From the NCBI RefSeq assembly GCF_001908375.1, contig NZ_CP017241.1:127001-191000 (forward strand): DNA of 64,000 bases, given 5' to 3'. The notes under the pieces are model-generated. The model did no database searches. It was not told the origin of the DNA and saw only the letters and a program-made list of their open reading frames with translations. A program made the position numbers and the translations under genes. This document shows positions 1 to 8,922 of the stretch, piece by piece. Every line of letters begins with the position of its first letter. Position 1 is the first letter of the stretch. This DNA is from Rhizobium etli 8C-3. Its GTDB lineage: Bacteria; Pseudomonadota; Alphaproteobacteria; Rhizobiales; Rhizobiaceae.

Positions 1-328
1 GGAAAAGGTGATACTGTGCAGAAAAGGCCCGCCAGATGGCCCGGCCTTCTGCGACCGGCCTGCCGTCGAGCCGCGGCACGCCGAGATCGTCGAGCTTGAC
101 GCCTGCACTGTGCAGCATGCGGAAAAGATAGTGATCGGGAATGACAAGCAGTGAAGCCGCGTCCTCGAAAGGCTTGTCCTCGGCAAACCATGAAGGGTCG
201 GTGTGCCCGTGCGGGCTGACAATCGGCAGATTGCGGACCGCCTCGTAAAGGTCGCGCGCGACGGTTCGCGTTGCCGGATCGGCCGGAAAGAGCCGGTCCG
301 GATGAAGAAAGCCGTTTCCTACATCCAT
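1..328 (-). CDS. uxaC: Uronate isomerase, amino-terminal part (cut by window edge)
   Basis: First 109 residues of a glucuronate/galacturonate isomerase, the cytoplasmic enzyme that converts D-glucuronate to D-fructuronate and D-galacturonate to D-tagaturonate at the start of hexuronate breakdown. Visible signatures are the HGH metal-binding motif within SPHGHTDP (residues 38-45), followed by WFA and then DHYLFRMLHSAGV, all typical of the family near the amino end. The ATG at 328 was chosen because GGAGG lies 7 bases upstream. The gene continues beyond the left edge; the full protein is normally about 470 residues. It is divergent from slyX, so the 168-base gap between them should hold both promoters. 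Identity is confident; substrate preference cannot be judged from this fragment. Confidence 0.85.
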   Translation of the reverse strand, partial: MDVGNGFLHPDRLFPADPATRTVARDLYEAVRNLPIVSPHGHTDPSWFAEDKPFEDAASLLVIPDHYLFRMLHSAGVKLDDLGVPRLDGRPVAEGRAIWRAFSAQYHLF

Positions 329-496
329 CAGATTTCCTCCCTGAATAAACAGGGCCTATCCCACCTGAGCATGGACGGCAAGCCCTATTAGTAACTAAAC
401 GGTTCACTTTCGGGATCGATTTTTGCAAGCCTCGAAAGCATTGACGCAAGGATCTTTTTCCGCTTTGGAAAGGCAGGAATTGCCGGGAGAAAACCG

Positions 497-706
497 ATGT
501 CCGACGAGACAGGTCGAATCACCAAACTTGAGGAAATGGTCGCCCATCAGGCACAGACGATCGAGGAGCTTTCCGATCAACTCGCGGAGCAATGGAAGGC
601 AGTCGAGCAGATGCGCGCCAAGCTCGACCGGCTGACGGAACGCTTTCTGTCCCTTGAGGAGCAAGCTCTCGAAGCCCCGGCGATTACGCGCCCGCCGCAT
701 TATTGA
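497..706 (+). CDS. slyX: SlyX family protein
   Basis: A 69-residue protein with heptad-like hydrophobic spacing over most of its length (KLEEMVAHQAQTIEELSDQL and onward), predicted to be a single coiled coil, ending in PPHY as SlyX proteins do. The role of SlyX is not established; in enterobacteria it lies next to slyD and has been linked only loosely to phage lysis phenotypes. The ATG at 497 has GGGAG 7 bases upstream. It stands alone between divergent uxaC and convergent gabD, and transcription probably ends at the shared hairpin just downstream. Confidence 0.85.
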   Translation: MSDETGRITKLEEMVAHQAQTIEELSDQLAEQWKAVEQMRAKLDRLTERFLSLEEQALEAPAITRPPHY

Positions 707-715
707 CTGGCAGTA

Positions 716-742
716 AAAAGGGCGCCTCCACGGCGCCCTTTT
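716..742. terminator. Bidirectional terminator between slyX and gabD
   Basis: An 11-bp inverted repeat, AAAAGGGCGCC (716-726) and GGCGCCCTTTT (732-742), with a 5-base loop. The outer A and T runs provide a U-tract in both directions, so it can end slyX on the plus strand and gabTD on the minus strand. Confidence 0.85.
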
Positions 743-747
743 CGGGC

Positions 748-2229
748 TCAGAGATTGCCGATGCAGAGATATTTCATTTCGAGATAATCGTCGACGCCAT
801 GGCGCGAACCTTCGCGGCCGTGCCCGGACTGCTTGACACCACCGAAAGGCGCCGTTTCCGTCGACATCAGGCCGGTATTGATACCGACCATGCCATATTC
901 CAGCGCTTCGGCAACCTTCCAGACCTTCTTAAGATCACCGGCGAAGAAATAAGCGGCAAGGCCGAATTCGGTGTCGTTCGCCTGTTGAATCACCTCTTCA
1001 ACAGTATCGAAGCGGAAGAGTGGAGCAACAGGACCGAAAGTCTCTTCACGCGCTACCTTCATGCCGCGGGCAACATCAGTCAATACGGTCGGCGTAAAGA
1101 AGGTGCCGGCGCCTGCGATGCGCTTGCCGCCGGTCAGCACCCTGGCGCCCTTGGAAAGCGCGTCGCTGACGTGATCTTCGACCTTCGCAAGGCCTTGCGC
1201 GTCGATCAGCGGTCCGATCGTGACGCCTGCATCGAAGCCGTTGCCGACGGACATGGCTTCGACCTTTGCTGCCAGCTTGGCCGCAAAAGCGTCGTAGACG
1301 CCTGACTGGACGTAGAGTCGATTGGCGCAAACGCAAGTCTGGCCGGCATTGCGATATTTCGAGGCGATCGCACCTTCGACGGCGGCATCGAGATCGGCAT
1401 CGTCAAAGACGATGAAAGGTGCGTTACCGCCGAGCTCGAGGCTGACCTTCTTGATCTGGTCGGCGCACTGGCGCATCAGGATGCGGCCGACTTCCGTCGA
1501 ACCGGTAAAGCTGATCTTGCGCACTTTGTCGTTGCTGCAAAGCTCCTTGCCGATCGCCGGACCGTCTTGGCCGACAATGACGTTGAAGACACCAGCCGGG
1601 ACGCCGGCCTGTTCGGCAAGAACTGCGAGCGCGATCGCTGAGAGCGGGGTCTGCTCGGCGGGTTTCGACACGACCGTGCAGCCGACAGCTAGCGCCGGAG
1701 CGATCTTGCGGGTGATCATCGCCGCCGGGAAGTTCCAGGGCGTGATGGTGCCGACGACTCCGACCGGCTGCTTGATGACGATCATGCGCTTGTCGTTGGA
1801 AGGAGCGGGAATCGTTTCGCCGTAGATGCGCTTGGCTTCCTCTGCATACCATTCGATATAAGCGGCGGCATAAAGGATCTCGCCGCGTGCTTCAGGAAAG
1901 GGCTTACCCATTTCCGCCGTCAGGATCGCCGCCAGCTCATCGGCGTTGGCGACCATCAGGTCGAACCACTTGCGCAGGATGGCGCTACGCTCCCTTGCAG
2001 GACGTGCTGCCCATGCAGGTTGCGCCGCATGGGCCGCCTCGATCGCCTTGCGGGTGTCGGCAGCACCCATGTCCGGCAGCGAGGCGAGCACTTCGCCTGT
2101 TGCCGGGTTCAAGACGTCGAAGGTTTTCGTCGCTTCGCCCCTCGTCCATTCGCCCTTGACGTATCCGCAGTCGCGAAGGAACGGCGAGGAAAAGGGCACA
2201 TGCTTGGTCAGTGCAGTCGTGAATGACAT
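748..2229 (-). CDS. gabD: NAD(P)-dependent succinate-semialdehyde dehydrogenase
   Basis: A 493-residue aldehyde dehydrogenase that oxidises succinic semialdehyde to succinate, the second step of GABA catabolism, in the cytoplasm. Visible are the cofactor-binding stretch TPWNFPAAM, the FTGSTEVGR glycine motif, the catalytic glutamate in LELGGNAPF (about residue 265) and the catalytic cysteine in NAGQTCVCANR (about residue 295). GabD-type enzymes have this CVC arrangement. The reading frame is open further upstream, but the ATG at 2229 was chosen because it has GGAG upstream and yields the normal family length. It lies 22 bases downstream of gabT on the same strand, so the two form an operon that channels GABA to succinate. 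Confidence 0.93.
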   Translation of the reverse strand: MSFTTALTKHVPFSSPFLRDCGYVKGEWTRGEATKTFDVLNPATGEVLASLPDMGAADTRKAIEAAHAAQPAWAARPARERSAILRKWFDLMVANADELAAILTAEMGKPFPEARGEILYAAAYIEWYAEEAKRIYGETIPAPSNDKRMIVIKQPVGVVGTITPWNFPAAMITRKIAPALAVGCTVVSKPAEQTPLSAIALAVLAEQAGVPAGVFNVIVGQDGPAIGKELCSNDKVRKISFTGSTEVGRILMRQCADQIKKVSLELGGNAPFIVFDDADLDAAVEGAIASKYRNAGQTCVCANRLYVQSGVYDAFAAKLAAKVEAMSVGNGFDAGVTIGPLIDAQGLAKVEDHVSDALSKGARVLTGGKRIAGAGTFFTPTVLTDVARGMKVAREETFGPVAPLFRFDTVEEVIQQANDTEFGLAAYFFAGDLKKVWKVAEALEYGMVGINTGLMSTETAPFGGVKQSGHGREGSRHGVDDYLEMKYLCIGNL

Positions 2230-2251
2230 GTCATTAACTCCGAAGGGCGGT

Positions 2252-3532
2252 TTAGTTGCCCGCACTTGCTTGAAGGATCGAGGTTTCGAGGATATCGAGC
2301 GCTTCGACGAAGATATTGTCCTGGATGGTGATCGGGGCAAGGAAGCGAATGACGTTTGCGTGCACGCCGCAGGTCAAAAGAATGAGACCCTTCTCCAGCG
2401 CGATCAGGCGGACCTTGTTGGCGAAATCCGCGCTCGGCAGGTTTGTCACCTTGTCATTGAACTCGATGGCGTTCATGAAGCCCGGGCCGCGGATGTCGGC
2501 GATTTCCGGCACCTTGTCGCGCAGAGATTCCAGCCGTTGCTTCAGGCGGCTGCCGAGCTGGTTGGCCCGGTTGCAGAGGTCCTCGTCCTTGATGACGTCG
2601 AGCACGGCGTGCGCTGCGGCGATGCCGAGAGGGTTGCCGCCATAGGTGCCGCCGAGACCGCCCGGGCCCGGTGCATCCATGACTTCCGCGCGGCCGGTGA
2701 CGGCAGCCAGGGGAAAGCCGCCGGCAAGGCTTTTTGCCATCGTCATCAGGTCGGGCGCGACCTCATGGTGGTTCATGGCAAACATCTTGCCCGTGCGCGC
2801 AAAGCCCGTCTGCACCTCGTCGGCAATCAACAGAATGCCGTGCTGGTCGCAAAGTTCGCGTAGCGCCTTCATGAATGCGACCGGTGCAGGATAGAACCCG
2901 CCTTCGCCCTGAACCGGCTCGATGATGATGGCGGCGACGCGCTGCGGATCGACATCGGCGGCGAAAAGCCTCTTCAGGGCGGCAAGCGACTGTTCAGTTG
3001 ACACGCCATGCATCTCGACGGGGAAAGGCACGTGGAAAACATCGCCCGGCATCGCGCCAAAGCCAACCTTGTAGGGCACGACCTTGCCGGTCAGCGCCAT
3101 GCCCATAAAGGTGCGGCCATGGAAGCCGCCGCCAAAGGCGATGACGGCGGAGCGGCCGGTGGCGGCACGCGCTATCTTCACGGCGTTCTCGACAGCCTCG
3201 GCGCCCGTCGTCACGAAGATCGTCTTCTTGGCAAAGCTTCCGGGCGCCAGCGCGTTCAGACGTTCGGCGAGATGCACGTAGCTTTCATAAGGCACGACTT
3301 GATGGCAGGTATGGGTGAAGTGGTCGAGTTGATCTTTTACCGCGGCGATCACCCGCGGATGGCGGTGGCCCGTGTTGAGCACTGCGATGCCGGCTGCGAA
3401 GTCGATGTAGCGGCGTCCCTCCTTGTCCCAGATCTCGGCATTCTCCGCCCGGTCGGCATAGATCTGCGTGGTCATGCCAACGCCGCGCGATATAGCGGCA
3501 TTCTTCCGGTTCGTAAGGGTGATCGTGTTCAT
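2252..3532 (-). CDS. gabT: 4-aminobutyrate aminotransferase
   Basis: A 426-residue class III PLP-dependent aminotransferase. It transfers the amino group of 4-aminobutyrate to 2-oxoglutarate, giving succinic semialdehyde and glutamate. Signatures are FVTTGAEAVENAVKIAR, the substrate-loop HGRT, the cofactor aspartate in LLIADEVQTGFAR and the Schiff-base lysine in MTMAKSLAGGFPL (about residue 270). The start at 3532 matches the conserved MNTITLTNRKNAA opening; AGGAG lies 12 bases upstream, and an in-frame ATG 45 bases earlier is less likely. It is the first gene of gabTD and faces a divergent regulator whose family (PuuR-like XRE-cupin) is tied to putrescine and GABA metabolism. Confidence 0.94.
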   Translation of the reverse strand: MNTITLTNRKNAAISRGVGMTTQIYADRAENAEIWDKEGRRYIDFAAGIAVLNTGHRHPRVIAAVKDQLDHFTHTCHQVVPYESYVHLAERLNALAPGSFAKKTIFVTTGAEAVENAVKIARAATGRSAVIAFGGGFHGRTFMGMALTGKVVPYKVGFGAMPGDVFHVPFPVEMHGVSTEQSLAALKRLFAADVDPQRVAAIIIEPVQGEGGFYPAPVAFMKALRELCDQHGILLIADEVQTGFARTGKMFAMNHHEVAPDLMTMAKSLAGGFPLAAVTGRAEVMDAPGPGGLGGTYGGNPLGIAAAHAVLDVIKDEDLCNRANQLGSRLKQRLESLRDKVPEIADIRGPGFMNAIEFNDKVTNLPSADFANKVRLIALEKGLILLTCGVHANVIRFLAPITIQDNIFVEALDILETSILQASAGN

Positions 3533-3570
3533 CGTGGGCTCGCGCTCCTGCGCTGGAAGGGAGGAATTAT

Positions 3571-3625
3571 CTTGCATAATTTCTGCAAGGAAGTTACAAA
3601 ATACCTACATTTTTCCTGCAGGAAA
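3571..3625. promoter_or_regulatory. Paired palindromes between gabT and its divergent regulator, candidate operators
   Basis: Two related dyads lie in the divergent control region. The first is CTTGCA-N7-TGCAAG (3571-3589), whose right half is part of TTTCTGCAAGGAA. The second is a perfect 14-bp palindrome, TTTCCTGCAGGAAA (3612-3625). The two share the core TTTC(C)TGCA(A)GGAA, with centres about 32 bp apart, close to three helical turns. This arrangement suits cooperative binding of a dimeric regulator, most simply the MerR-XRE-cupin protein encoded immediately downstream. No experimental consensus is known to me for this site. Confidence 0.5.
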
Positions 3626-3736
3626 TCAAGCGGCATTTTTTGCTTCAAACATCACGCTTTTTGATGGATGCCCGCGCCGGAAGAGTGTGCCCGCACAGCG
3701 CCAAAGACAAAAATGGAACCAGGGATTTATCGCTTG

Positions 3737-4546
3737 ATGAACAACAACGGTCCGGTACGCTACAAGGTGGCCGAAGCGGCAAGACTGGCAGGCATTTCCG
3801 CCTCAACGGCCCGCCTGTGGGAAAGCCAGGGCCTGGTCGTTCCCGACCGCTCCCAAACCGGCCATCGCCAATACAGTGCCGAGGATGTCGCCCGTCTGAA
3901 GCGGATTTCGTGGTATCGCGTCGAGCGCGGGCTAAACCCGGCGGCGATCCGCGAGGCACTGGAAAGCGAGGAACCGTCGACCGAAAACGCCGAGAGCAGC
4001 AGCACGTCCGACATCGGCCGCCGGCTGCGCAGTCTTCGTCATGCGGCAGAAAAGACGCTCGAGCAGGTGGCGAGCGAGATGGGCATCACCTCTTCGACCC
4101 TGTCGACACTGGAACGCACGTCGCAGGGCGTCAGTTTCAAGACGCTGCACGATCTCGCCGAATATTACGGCACCACAGTCTCGCGCCTCTCCGGCGAGGA
4201 GAGCCAGGACGTTCCCGCAATCGTCCGTTCGGGCGAATGGCGCACCTGGCCGCAGACGACGCCCGGCGTTTCGGTACAGCTGCTGGCCGAAGGCCGACGT
4301 ATGATGGATTGCCATCGTTTCGTGCTGGCACCGGGGGCTGCCAGCGAAGGCGCCTACCGGCATGAAGGCGAGGAATTCATGCATGTGCTTTCCGGCCGCC
4401 TTGAGCTCGTTCTCGATTCCGACCAGTTCTTCGATCTCGGCCCCGGCGACTCGCTCTACTTCGAAAGCCGCCGCTATCATTCCTGGCGCAATCGCCACGA
4501 TGGCGAGACTGTTCTCCTGTGGATCAACACGCCACCGACATTCTAA
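3737..4546 (+). CDS. Transcriptional regulator with MerR, XRE and cupin domains
   Basis: A 269-residue protein with three recognisable parts. Residues 8-80 form a MerR-type winged helix (YKVAEAARLAGISASTARLW, then GHRQYSAEDVARLKRISW). Residues 95-155 form an XRE helix-turn-helix (GRRLRSLRHAAEKTLEQVAS, SSTLSTLER). Residues 195-265 form a small cupin (HEGEEFMHVLSGRLEL, PGDSLYFES). XRE plus cupin is the layout of PuuR, which controls putrescine and GABA use; the added MerR domain is unusual. It is divergent from gabTD, so local control of GABA catabolism is a reasonable inference. In-frame ATGs at 3668 and 3713 are alternatives; 3737 was chosen because the MerR fold starts right after it, although its ribosome binding site is weak. 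Confidence 0.8.
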   Translation: MNNNGPVRYKVAEAARLAGISASTARLWESQGLVVPDRSQTGHRQYSAEDVARLKRISWYRVERGLNPAAIREALESEEPSTENAESSSTSDIGRRLRSLRHAAEKTLEQVASEMGITSSTLSTLERTSQGVSFKTLHDLAEYYGTTVSRLSGEESQDVPAIVRSGEWRTWPQTTPGVSVQLLAEGRRMMDCHRFVLAPGAASEGAYRHEGEEFMHVLSGRLELVLDSDQFFDLGPGDSLYFESRRYHSWRNRHDGETVLLWINTPPTF

Positions 4547-4631
4547 CGCTCGAAGAGCTTCAAAGCGGTATCGCTGCGGCTGCCTTTGCGCTATAGCGCG
4601 ACGTGAGACATTGAAACGATAAGAGACAGCC

Positions 4632-5258
4632 ATGGCCGCCACCATCCGTTACCACGAAGGCGATATTTCAGAGCAGGACGCCGCCCGTTATACGGGCGCG
4701 ATCGCGATCGATACGGAAACGCTCGGCCTCGTGCCACGCCGCGACCGGCTCTGTGTCGTACAGCTTTCGCCGGGTGACGGCACCGCCGATGTCATCCGCA
4801 TTGCCGCCGGACAGAAGGAAGCGCCGAATCTGGTCGCGATGTTCGCCGATCCTGCTCGCCTAAAGATCTTCCATTATGGACGCTTCGATATCGCCGTGCT
4901 GTTCCACACCTTCGCCGTCACCACGGCGCCTGTCTTCTGCACCAAGATCGCATCGCGCCTATGTCGCACCTATACGGATCGCCACGGCCTGAAGGACAAT
5001 CTCAAGGAAATGCTCGACGTCGACATCTCCAAGGTCCAGCAGTCGTCGGATTGGGCAGCGGCGACCCTATCGCCGGCTCAGCTCGAATATGCCGCCTCCG
5101 ATGTGCTCTACCTGCATGCGTTGCGCGACAAGCTGACTGAGCGGCTGATCCGCGACGGTCGTATCGACCACGCGACCGCCTGCTTCGAATTTCTGCCGAC
5201 CCGCGCCAAACTCGATCTGCTCGGCTGGGAAGAGGCCGATATCTTCGCCCATAGTTGA
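4632..5258 (+). CDS. rnd: Ribonuclease D, short alphaproteobacterial form
   Basis: A 208-residue DEDDy-type 3'-5' exoribonuclease, expected to trim tRNA precursors and other stable RNAs. The exonuclease motifs are visible: Exo I AIDTETLGL (D and E, about residues 27-29), Exo II in HYGRFDIAVL, and Exo III EYAASDVLYL with the tyrosine and aspartate (about residues 154-158). The protein is about half the length of E. coli RNase D and lacks the carboxy-terminal HRDC domains, as is usual in Rhizobiales. The ATG at 4632 has a modest AAGAGA site upstream. It follows the regulator by 85 bases on the same strand; cotranscription is possible but unproven. Confidence 0.88.
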   Translation: MAATIRYHEGDISEQDAARYTGAIAIDTETLGLVPRRDRLCVVQLSPGDGTADVIRIAAGQKEAPNLVAMFADPARLKIFHYGRFDIAVLFHTFAVTTAPVFCTKIASRLCRTYTDRHGLKDNLKEMLDVDISKVQQSSDWAAATLSPAQLEYAASDVLYLHALRDKLTERLIRDGRIDHATACFEFLPTRAKLDLLGWEEADIFAHS

Positions 5259-5480
5259 AGTCTTCAAATGCTGTCGCGGCCGGGCGAGACTTGATCGCGT
5301 CCGGCTGTTAGCGTTTCGTTAAAGAGATTTCGGTAAGATTATCATCAATTTTTATGCATTCGTCGGTGCGATGACGCGCCATGCGGACAGGAGGATCTGC
5401 GGGAGAATGCGAGGGGCCGGATGAGCGCGGTCCTCTTGTGATCTGCTTCCATCGTCACTTTGCGACAAAAGGAGCATGCC

Positions 5481-6980
5481 ATGTTGACTCCGGTTCGTGC
5501 AGCGTCAAATGCAAGCCTTTCCTCCCACGGCCAAACCGAGGTGATCGTTGCCAGCGGGCTGGGTCGTTCCGCCGTTGCGCCGACGCCGGCCCAGGCAGTC
5601 GAAGCCACAGACCTCAATTCAGCGATTGCCGGCAAGCTCAATATCCTTCTGGCAGCCGCTCGCGAGCGCATGTTCGATGCGCTGCTCGATGCCATCAATG
5701 CCGCCTCGCGCGCGCTGCCGCTGCCGCGCAGGGAATCGGAAAGCAACCTCGCTTTTGCATCGCGCCTCGCAGAAGCCATCCAAAAGCTTCCGGCTGCCCG
5801 GATCAACGAGATCGAGACCAAGCTCGTGGGAGCGGGTCATACTCTGCCGCTGCGGTTGATTGCCGAGGCGCTGAAGAATCCGGCCGGTCCGCAGGCAGCC
5901 CGTGTGATCGCCTATCTTGAAACGATCCGTTATAAGGATCGTGATCTGGCGGCCCGCGCCGTCGTTCGCTCCTATCGCCAGAACGATGCTTCGCCTCTGC
6001 GCCCGGAAGCACGGCCAAACATCCTGATCCAGGAAGAGAAACTGCTGTCAATCGCAAAGGCTCAGCAATCGCCTGTAGGGGAGGCTCAGGCACCGCTTTC
6101 AACCGGAAGAGCAGTGCTGCTTGCGCCAGCCGTGCTCGTTGCCGAATTGGCGGAGCAGCCGGTCAAACCGGCCGAGGCGGCCTATGAAGAGCCTGCGCGC
6201 GCAGAAGGCAATCGGCTCGAACTCCCTGACGCGATCGACGTGCAGGCCATGGATCCGGTCTCGACGGAAACGCTGACGCTGGTCGACGAGCCGACGGGCG
6301 TTGAAGCTCAGATCCCGGCGGTGCGCCCTGATCATTCGGAGCCGGCTATTCCGAAGGTCTGGACCGGTGTTCTTGCCTCGATGACCGAAGAAGCTTCCGA
6401 GCTCATCGTCGCAATCATCGGCGAGCAGGAAACAGCCATGCTCCTGGATGATCTGGCAGCGGTGCCGGCGACAACCGAAACGACAACCGCGGATACGGTG
6501 GCCGAGAAAGTGCCGGCGCCGGCTGACCTTTCGGAAGCTGCGACCCCTTTGAAGCTGCAGCAGGCAGTGGTGAGTGCGCGGTTGCCGGTTGCCGAACCCG
6601 CACAGATTATCCACCAGCAGAAAGACATCGTGGCGCAGCCGCAGCTTCTCCCTGCCGATATTGCCGAGGTCATGGAGAAATCAGGTTTGCTGAAGCCGAT
6701 TGATGGGATGCCATACACCCAGCATCCTTACCAGTTCGCCAAGGACGGTGCCCAACGCCGCGACGGCGAAATGCATCGTCGCGACTACGAAGGCAGTGGC
6801 TGCGAGGGCGAGCAGCAGGCCGACAGGGGCAGCGATCATCGGGAGGAAGAGGCTGAAGGCCAGCAACGCGCCGAAGGCGTCGCGCCTCAGGATCTGCCCG
6901 AGGTCGACGCTGGCACAAGCGGCAATGCCGTCGCCGATCCGGTTTACGCACTCTATCAGCGGATGGTCGGCTGGGAATAG
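5481..6980 (+). CDS. Unknown Ala/Glu/Pro-rich protein
   Basis: A 499-residue protein not matched to a known family. Residues 1-175 look folded and mostly helical (LNILLAAARERMFDALLDAI, ALKNPAGPQAARVIAYLETI). Residues 180-400 are acidic, rich in Ala, Val, Pro and Glu, and probably disordered. Residues 415-480 are strongly charged (EGEQQADRGSDHREEEAEG). No signal peptide or membrane segment is present. The ATG at 5481 has AGGAG 6 bases upstream, a strong site. Codon use stays high in third-position G/C to the end, which supports the whole frame. It ends just before the rpsA terminator and converges with rpsA. Its function is unknown. Confidence 0.75.
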   Translation: MLTPVRAASNASLSSHGQTEVIVASGLGRSAVAPTPAQAVEATDLNSAIAGKLNILLAAARERMFDALLDAINAASRALPLPRRESESNLAFASRLAEAIQKLPAARINEIETKLVGAGHTLPLRLIAEALKNPAGPQAARVIAYLETIRYKDRDLAARAVVRSYRQNDASPLRPEARPNILIQEEKLLSIAKAQQSPVGEAQAPLSTGRAVLLAPAVLVAELAEQPVKPAEAAYEEPARAEGNRLELPDAIDVQAMDPVSTETLTLVDEPTGVEAQIPAVRPDHSEPAIPKVWTGVLASMTEEASELIVAIIGEQETAMLLDDLAAVPATTETTTADTVAEKVPAPADLSEAATPLKLQQAVVSARLPVAEPAQIIHQQKDIVAQPQLLPADIAEVMEKSGLLKPIDGMPYTQHPYQFAKDGAQRRDGEMHRRDYEGSGCEGEQQADRGSDHREEEAEGQQRAEGVAPQDLPEVDAGTSGNAVADPVYALYQRMVGWE

Positions 6981-6990
6981 CCGTCCAAGC

Positions 6991-7024
6991 AATAAAAAAC
7001 CCGCCGGAATCGCTCCAGCGGGTT
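6991..7024 (-). terminator. rpsA terminator
   Basis: Inverted repeat AACCCGC (6998-7004) and GCGGGTT (7018-7024) with a 13-base loop. On the minus strand the hairpin is followed by TTTTTATT, a proper U-tract 22 bases after the rpsA stop codon. On the plus strand the following bases are not U-rich. Confidence 0.8.
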
Positions 7025-7045
7025 CATTATTTCAAAGCTTAACGA

Positions 7046-8746
7046 TTACTCGCCGCGGTTCTTCAGAGCCGCGCCAAGGATGTCGCCGAGCGAAGCGCCG
7101 CTATCGGACGAACCGAACTGAGCGACAGCTTCCTTCTCTTCTGCGATTTCCAGAGCCTTGATGGACAGCATGATCTTGCGGTCCTTCTTGGAGAAGTTGG
7201 TGACGCGGGCGTCAACAACCTGACCAACCGAGAAGCGTTCGGGACGCTGCTCGTCGCGGTCGCGCGACAGGTCGGCGCGGCGGATGAACGAAGTGATGTC
7301 TTCGTGGTCGACGAGCTTCACTTCGATGCCGCCGTCGTTGACTGCGATCACTTCGCAGGAAACGACAGCATTTTTGCGCAGGTCGCCCGAAGCAGCTGCT
7401 TCGCCAACCGCATCCTTGCCGAGCTGCTTGATGCCGAGCGAGATGCGTTCCTTCTCGACGTCGACGTCGAGAACGACTGCCTTGACGACGTCGCCCTTGT
7501 TGAACTCTTCGATGACCTGTTCGCCCGGACGGTTCCAGTCGAGATCGGAGAGATGCACCATGCCGTCGACGTCGCCGTCGAGACCGATGAACAGGCCGAA
7601 TTCGGTCTTGTTCTTGACTTCGCCTTCGACTTCAGTGCCGGCCGGATGATTGCGGGCGAAAGCTGCCCACGGATTTTCCAGCGTCTGCTTGAGGCCGAGC
7701 GAAATACGGCGCTTGGACGGATCGACTTCGAGGACGACCACTTCGACTTCCTGGCTCGTGGACAGGATCTTGCCGGGGTGTACGTTCTTCTTGGTCCAGG
7801 ACATTTCGGAGATGTGGATCAGGCCCTCGATGCCCGGCTCCAGCTCGACGAAAGCACCGTAGTCGGTGATGTTCGTGACCGTACCGGAAATCTTCTTGCC
7901 TTCAGGATACTTTGCCTGGATGCCATCCCACGGATCGCTCTCGAGCTGCTTCATGCCAAGCGAGATTCGGTGGGTTTCCTGGTTGATGCGGATGATCTGA
8001 ACCTTGACCTGCTGGCCGATGTTCAGGATTTCCGACGGGTGGTTCACACGGCGCCATGCCATGTCGGTGACGTGCAGAAGGCCGTCGATGCCGCCGAGGT
8101 CAACGAACGCACCGTAATCGGTGATGTTCTTGACGACGCCGTCAACAACCTGGCCTTCTTCGAGGTTCTGAACGATTTCAGAACGCTGCTCGGCACGGGA
8201 CTCTTCCAGAACCGTACGGCGCGAAACCACGATGTTGCCGCGGCGCTTGTCCATCTTGAGGATTTCGAAGGGCTGCGGGTTGTGCATCAGCGGAGACACG
8301 TCGCGGATCGGACGGATGTCGACCTGAGAACGCGGCAGGAAGGCGATCGCACCGTCGAGGTCGACAGTGAAGCCGCCCTTGACCTGGTTGAAGATCACGC
8401 CTTCGACGCGCTCGCCGGCTTCGAACTTTGCTTCAAGCTTGATCCAGCTTTCTTCGCGGCGAGCCTTCTCGCGCGACAGAACCGCCTCGCCAAGCGCGTT
8501 TTCGATACGCTCGACATAAACTTCGACTTCGTCGCCGACCTTCAGCGAACCATCCTTGGCTTTCGCGCCGAATTCCTTGAGCGCGATGCGGCCTTCGACC
8601 TTCAGGCCGACGTCGACAACGGCGACATCCTTTTCGATGCCGGTGACGATGCCCTTGGTGACATAGCCTTCAGCCAGATCGTTCTTGGCAAAGGACTCTT
8701 CGAGAAGGGCCGCGAAATCCTCGCGAGAGGGAGTAGCTACTGACAT
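7046..8746 (-). CDS. rpsA: 30S ribosomal protein S1
   Basis: A 566-residue protein made of six S1 RNA-binding repeats, which helps the 30S subunit bind mRNA leaders. The repeats are visible as recurring blocks such as GVVKNITDYGAFVDLGGIDG, TVTNITDYGAFVELEPGIEG and EVKNKTEFGLFIGLDGDVDG, each followed by LLHVTDM, LIHISEM or MVHLSDL. The ATG at 8746 has AGGAG 5 bases upstream; a longer in-frame reading is open but lacks such a site. It lies downstream of cmk on the same strand across 176 bases, the common alphaproteobacterial cmk-rpsA order, and ends in a strong terminator. Confidence 0.97.
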   Translation of the reverse strand: MSVATPSREDFAALLEESFAKNDLAEGYVTKGIVTGIEKDVAVVDVGLKVEGRIALKEFGAKAKDGSLKVGDEVEVYVERIENALGEAVLSREKARREESWIKLEAKFEAGERVEGVIFNQVKGGFTVDLDGAIAFLPRSQVDIRPIRDVSPLMHNPQPFEILKMDKRRGNIVVSRRTVLEESRAEQRSEIVQNLEEGQVVDGVVKNITDYGAFVDLGGIDGLLHVTDMAWRRVNHPSEILNIGQQVKVQIIRINQETHRISLGMKQLESDPWDGIQAKYPEGKKISGTVTNITDYGAFVELEPGIEGLIHISEMSWTKKNVHPGKILSTSQEVEVVVLEVDPSKRRISLGLKQTLENPWAAFARNHPAGTEVEGEVKNKTEFGLFIGLDGDVDGMVHLSDLDWNRPGEQVIEEFNKGDVVKAVVLDVDVEKERISLGIKQLGKDAVGEAAASGDLRKNAVVSCEVIAVNDGGIEVKLVDHEDITSFIRRADLSRDRDEQRPERFSVGQVVDARVTNFSKKDRKIMLSIKALEIAEEKEAVAQFGSSDSGASLGDILGAALKNRGE

Positions 8747-8922
8747 AAAATCTCCTGCGTGACCTTTGATACTGACAAGGCCCACGTATGCGCCGGTTGG
8801 TTCGTGTTGAACGGGCCTGAACCCAGTCCGCCTCCTTGCAAGGAAGCAATCCGGCGCTTGGACGGAATTTCAGGCTTTTAATAAAGCGCTTCCCGGCAAA
8901 AGCACGGAACGATCGCTCGAAT

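Noticed and set aside
6681..6992. A hydrophobic 103-codon minus-strand frame with membrane-like segments
   Set aside because: It is in register with the plus-strand gene at 5481-6980, so its hydrophobic codons are complements of Asp, Glu and Gln codons. It also spans the rpsA terminator.
7304..8743. A 479-codon plus-strand frame opposite rpsA
   Set aside because: Antisense to ribosomal protein S1; product has no recognisable domain.
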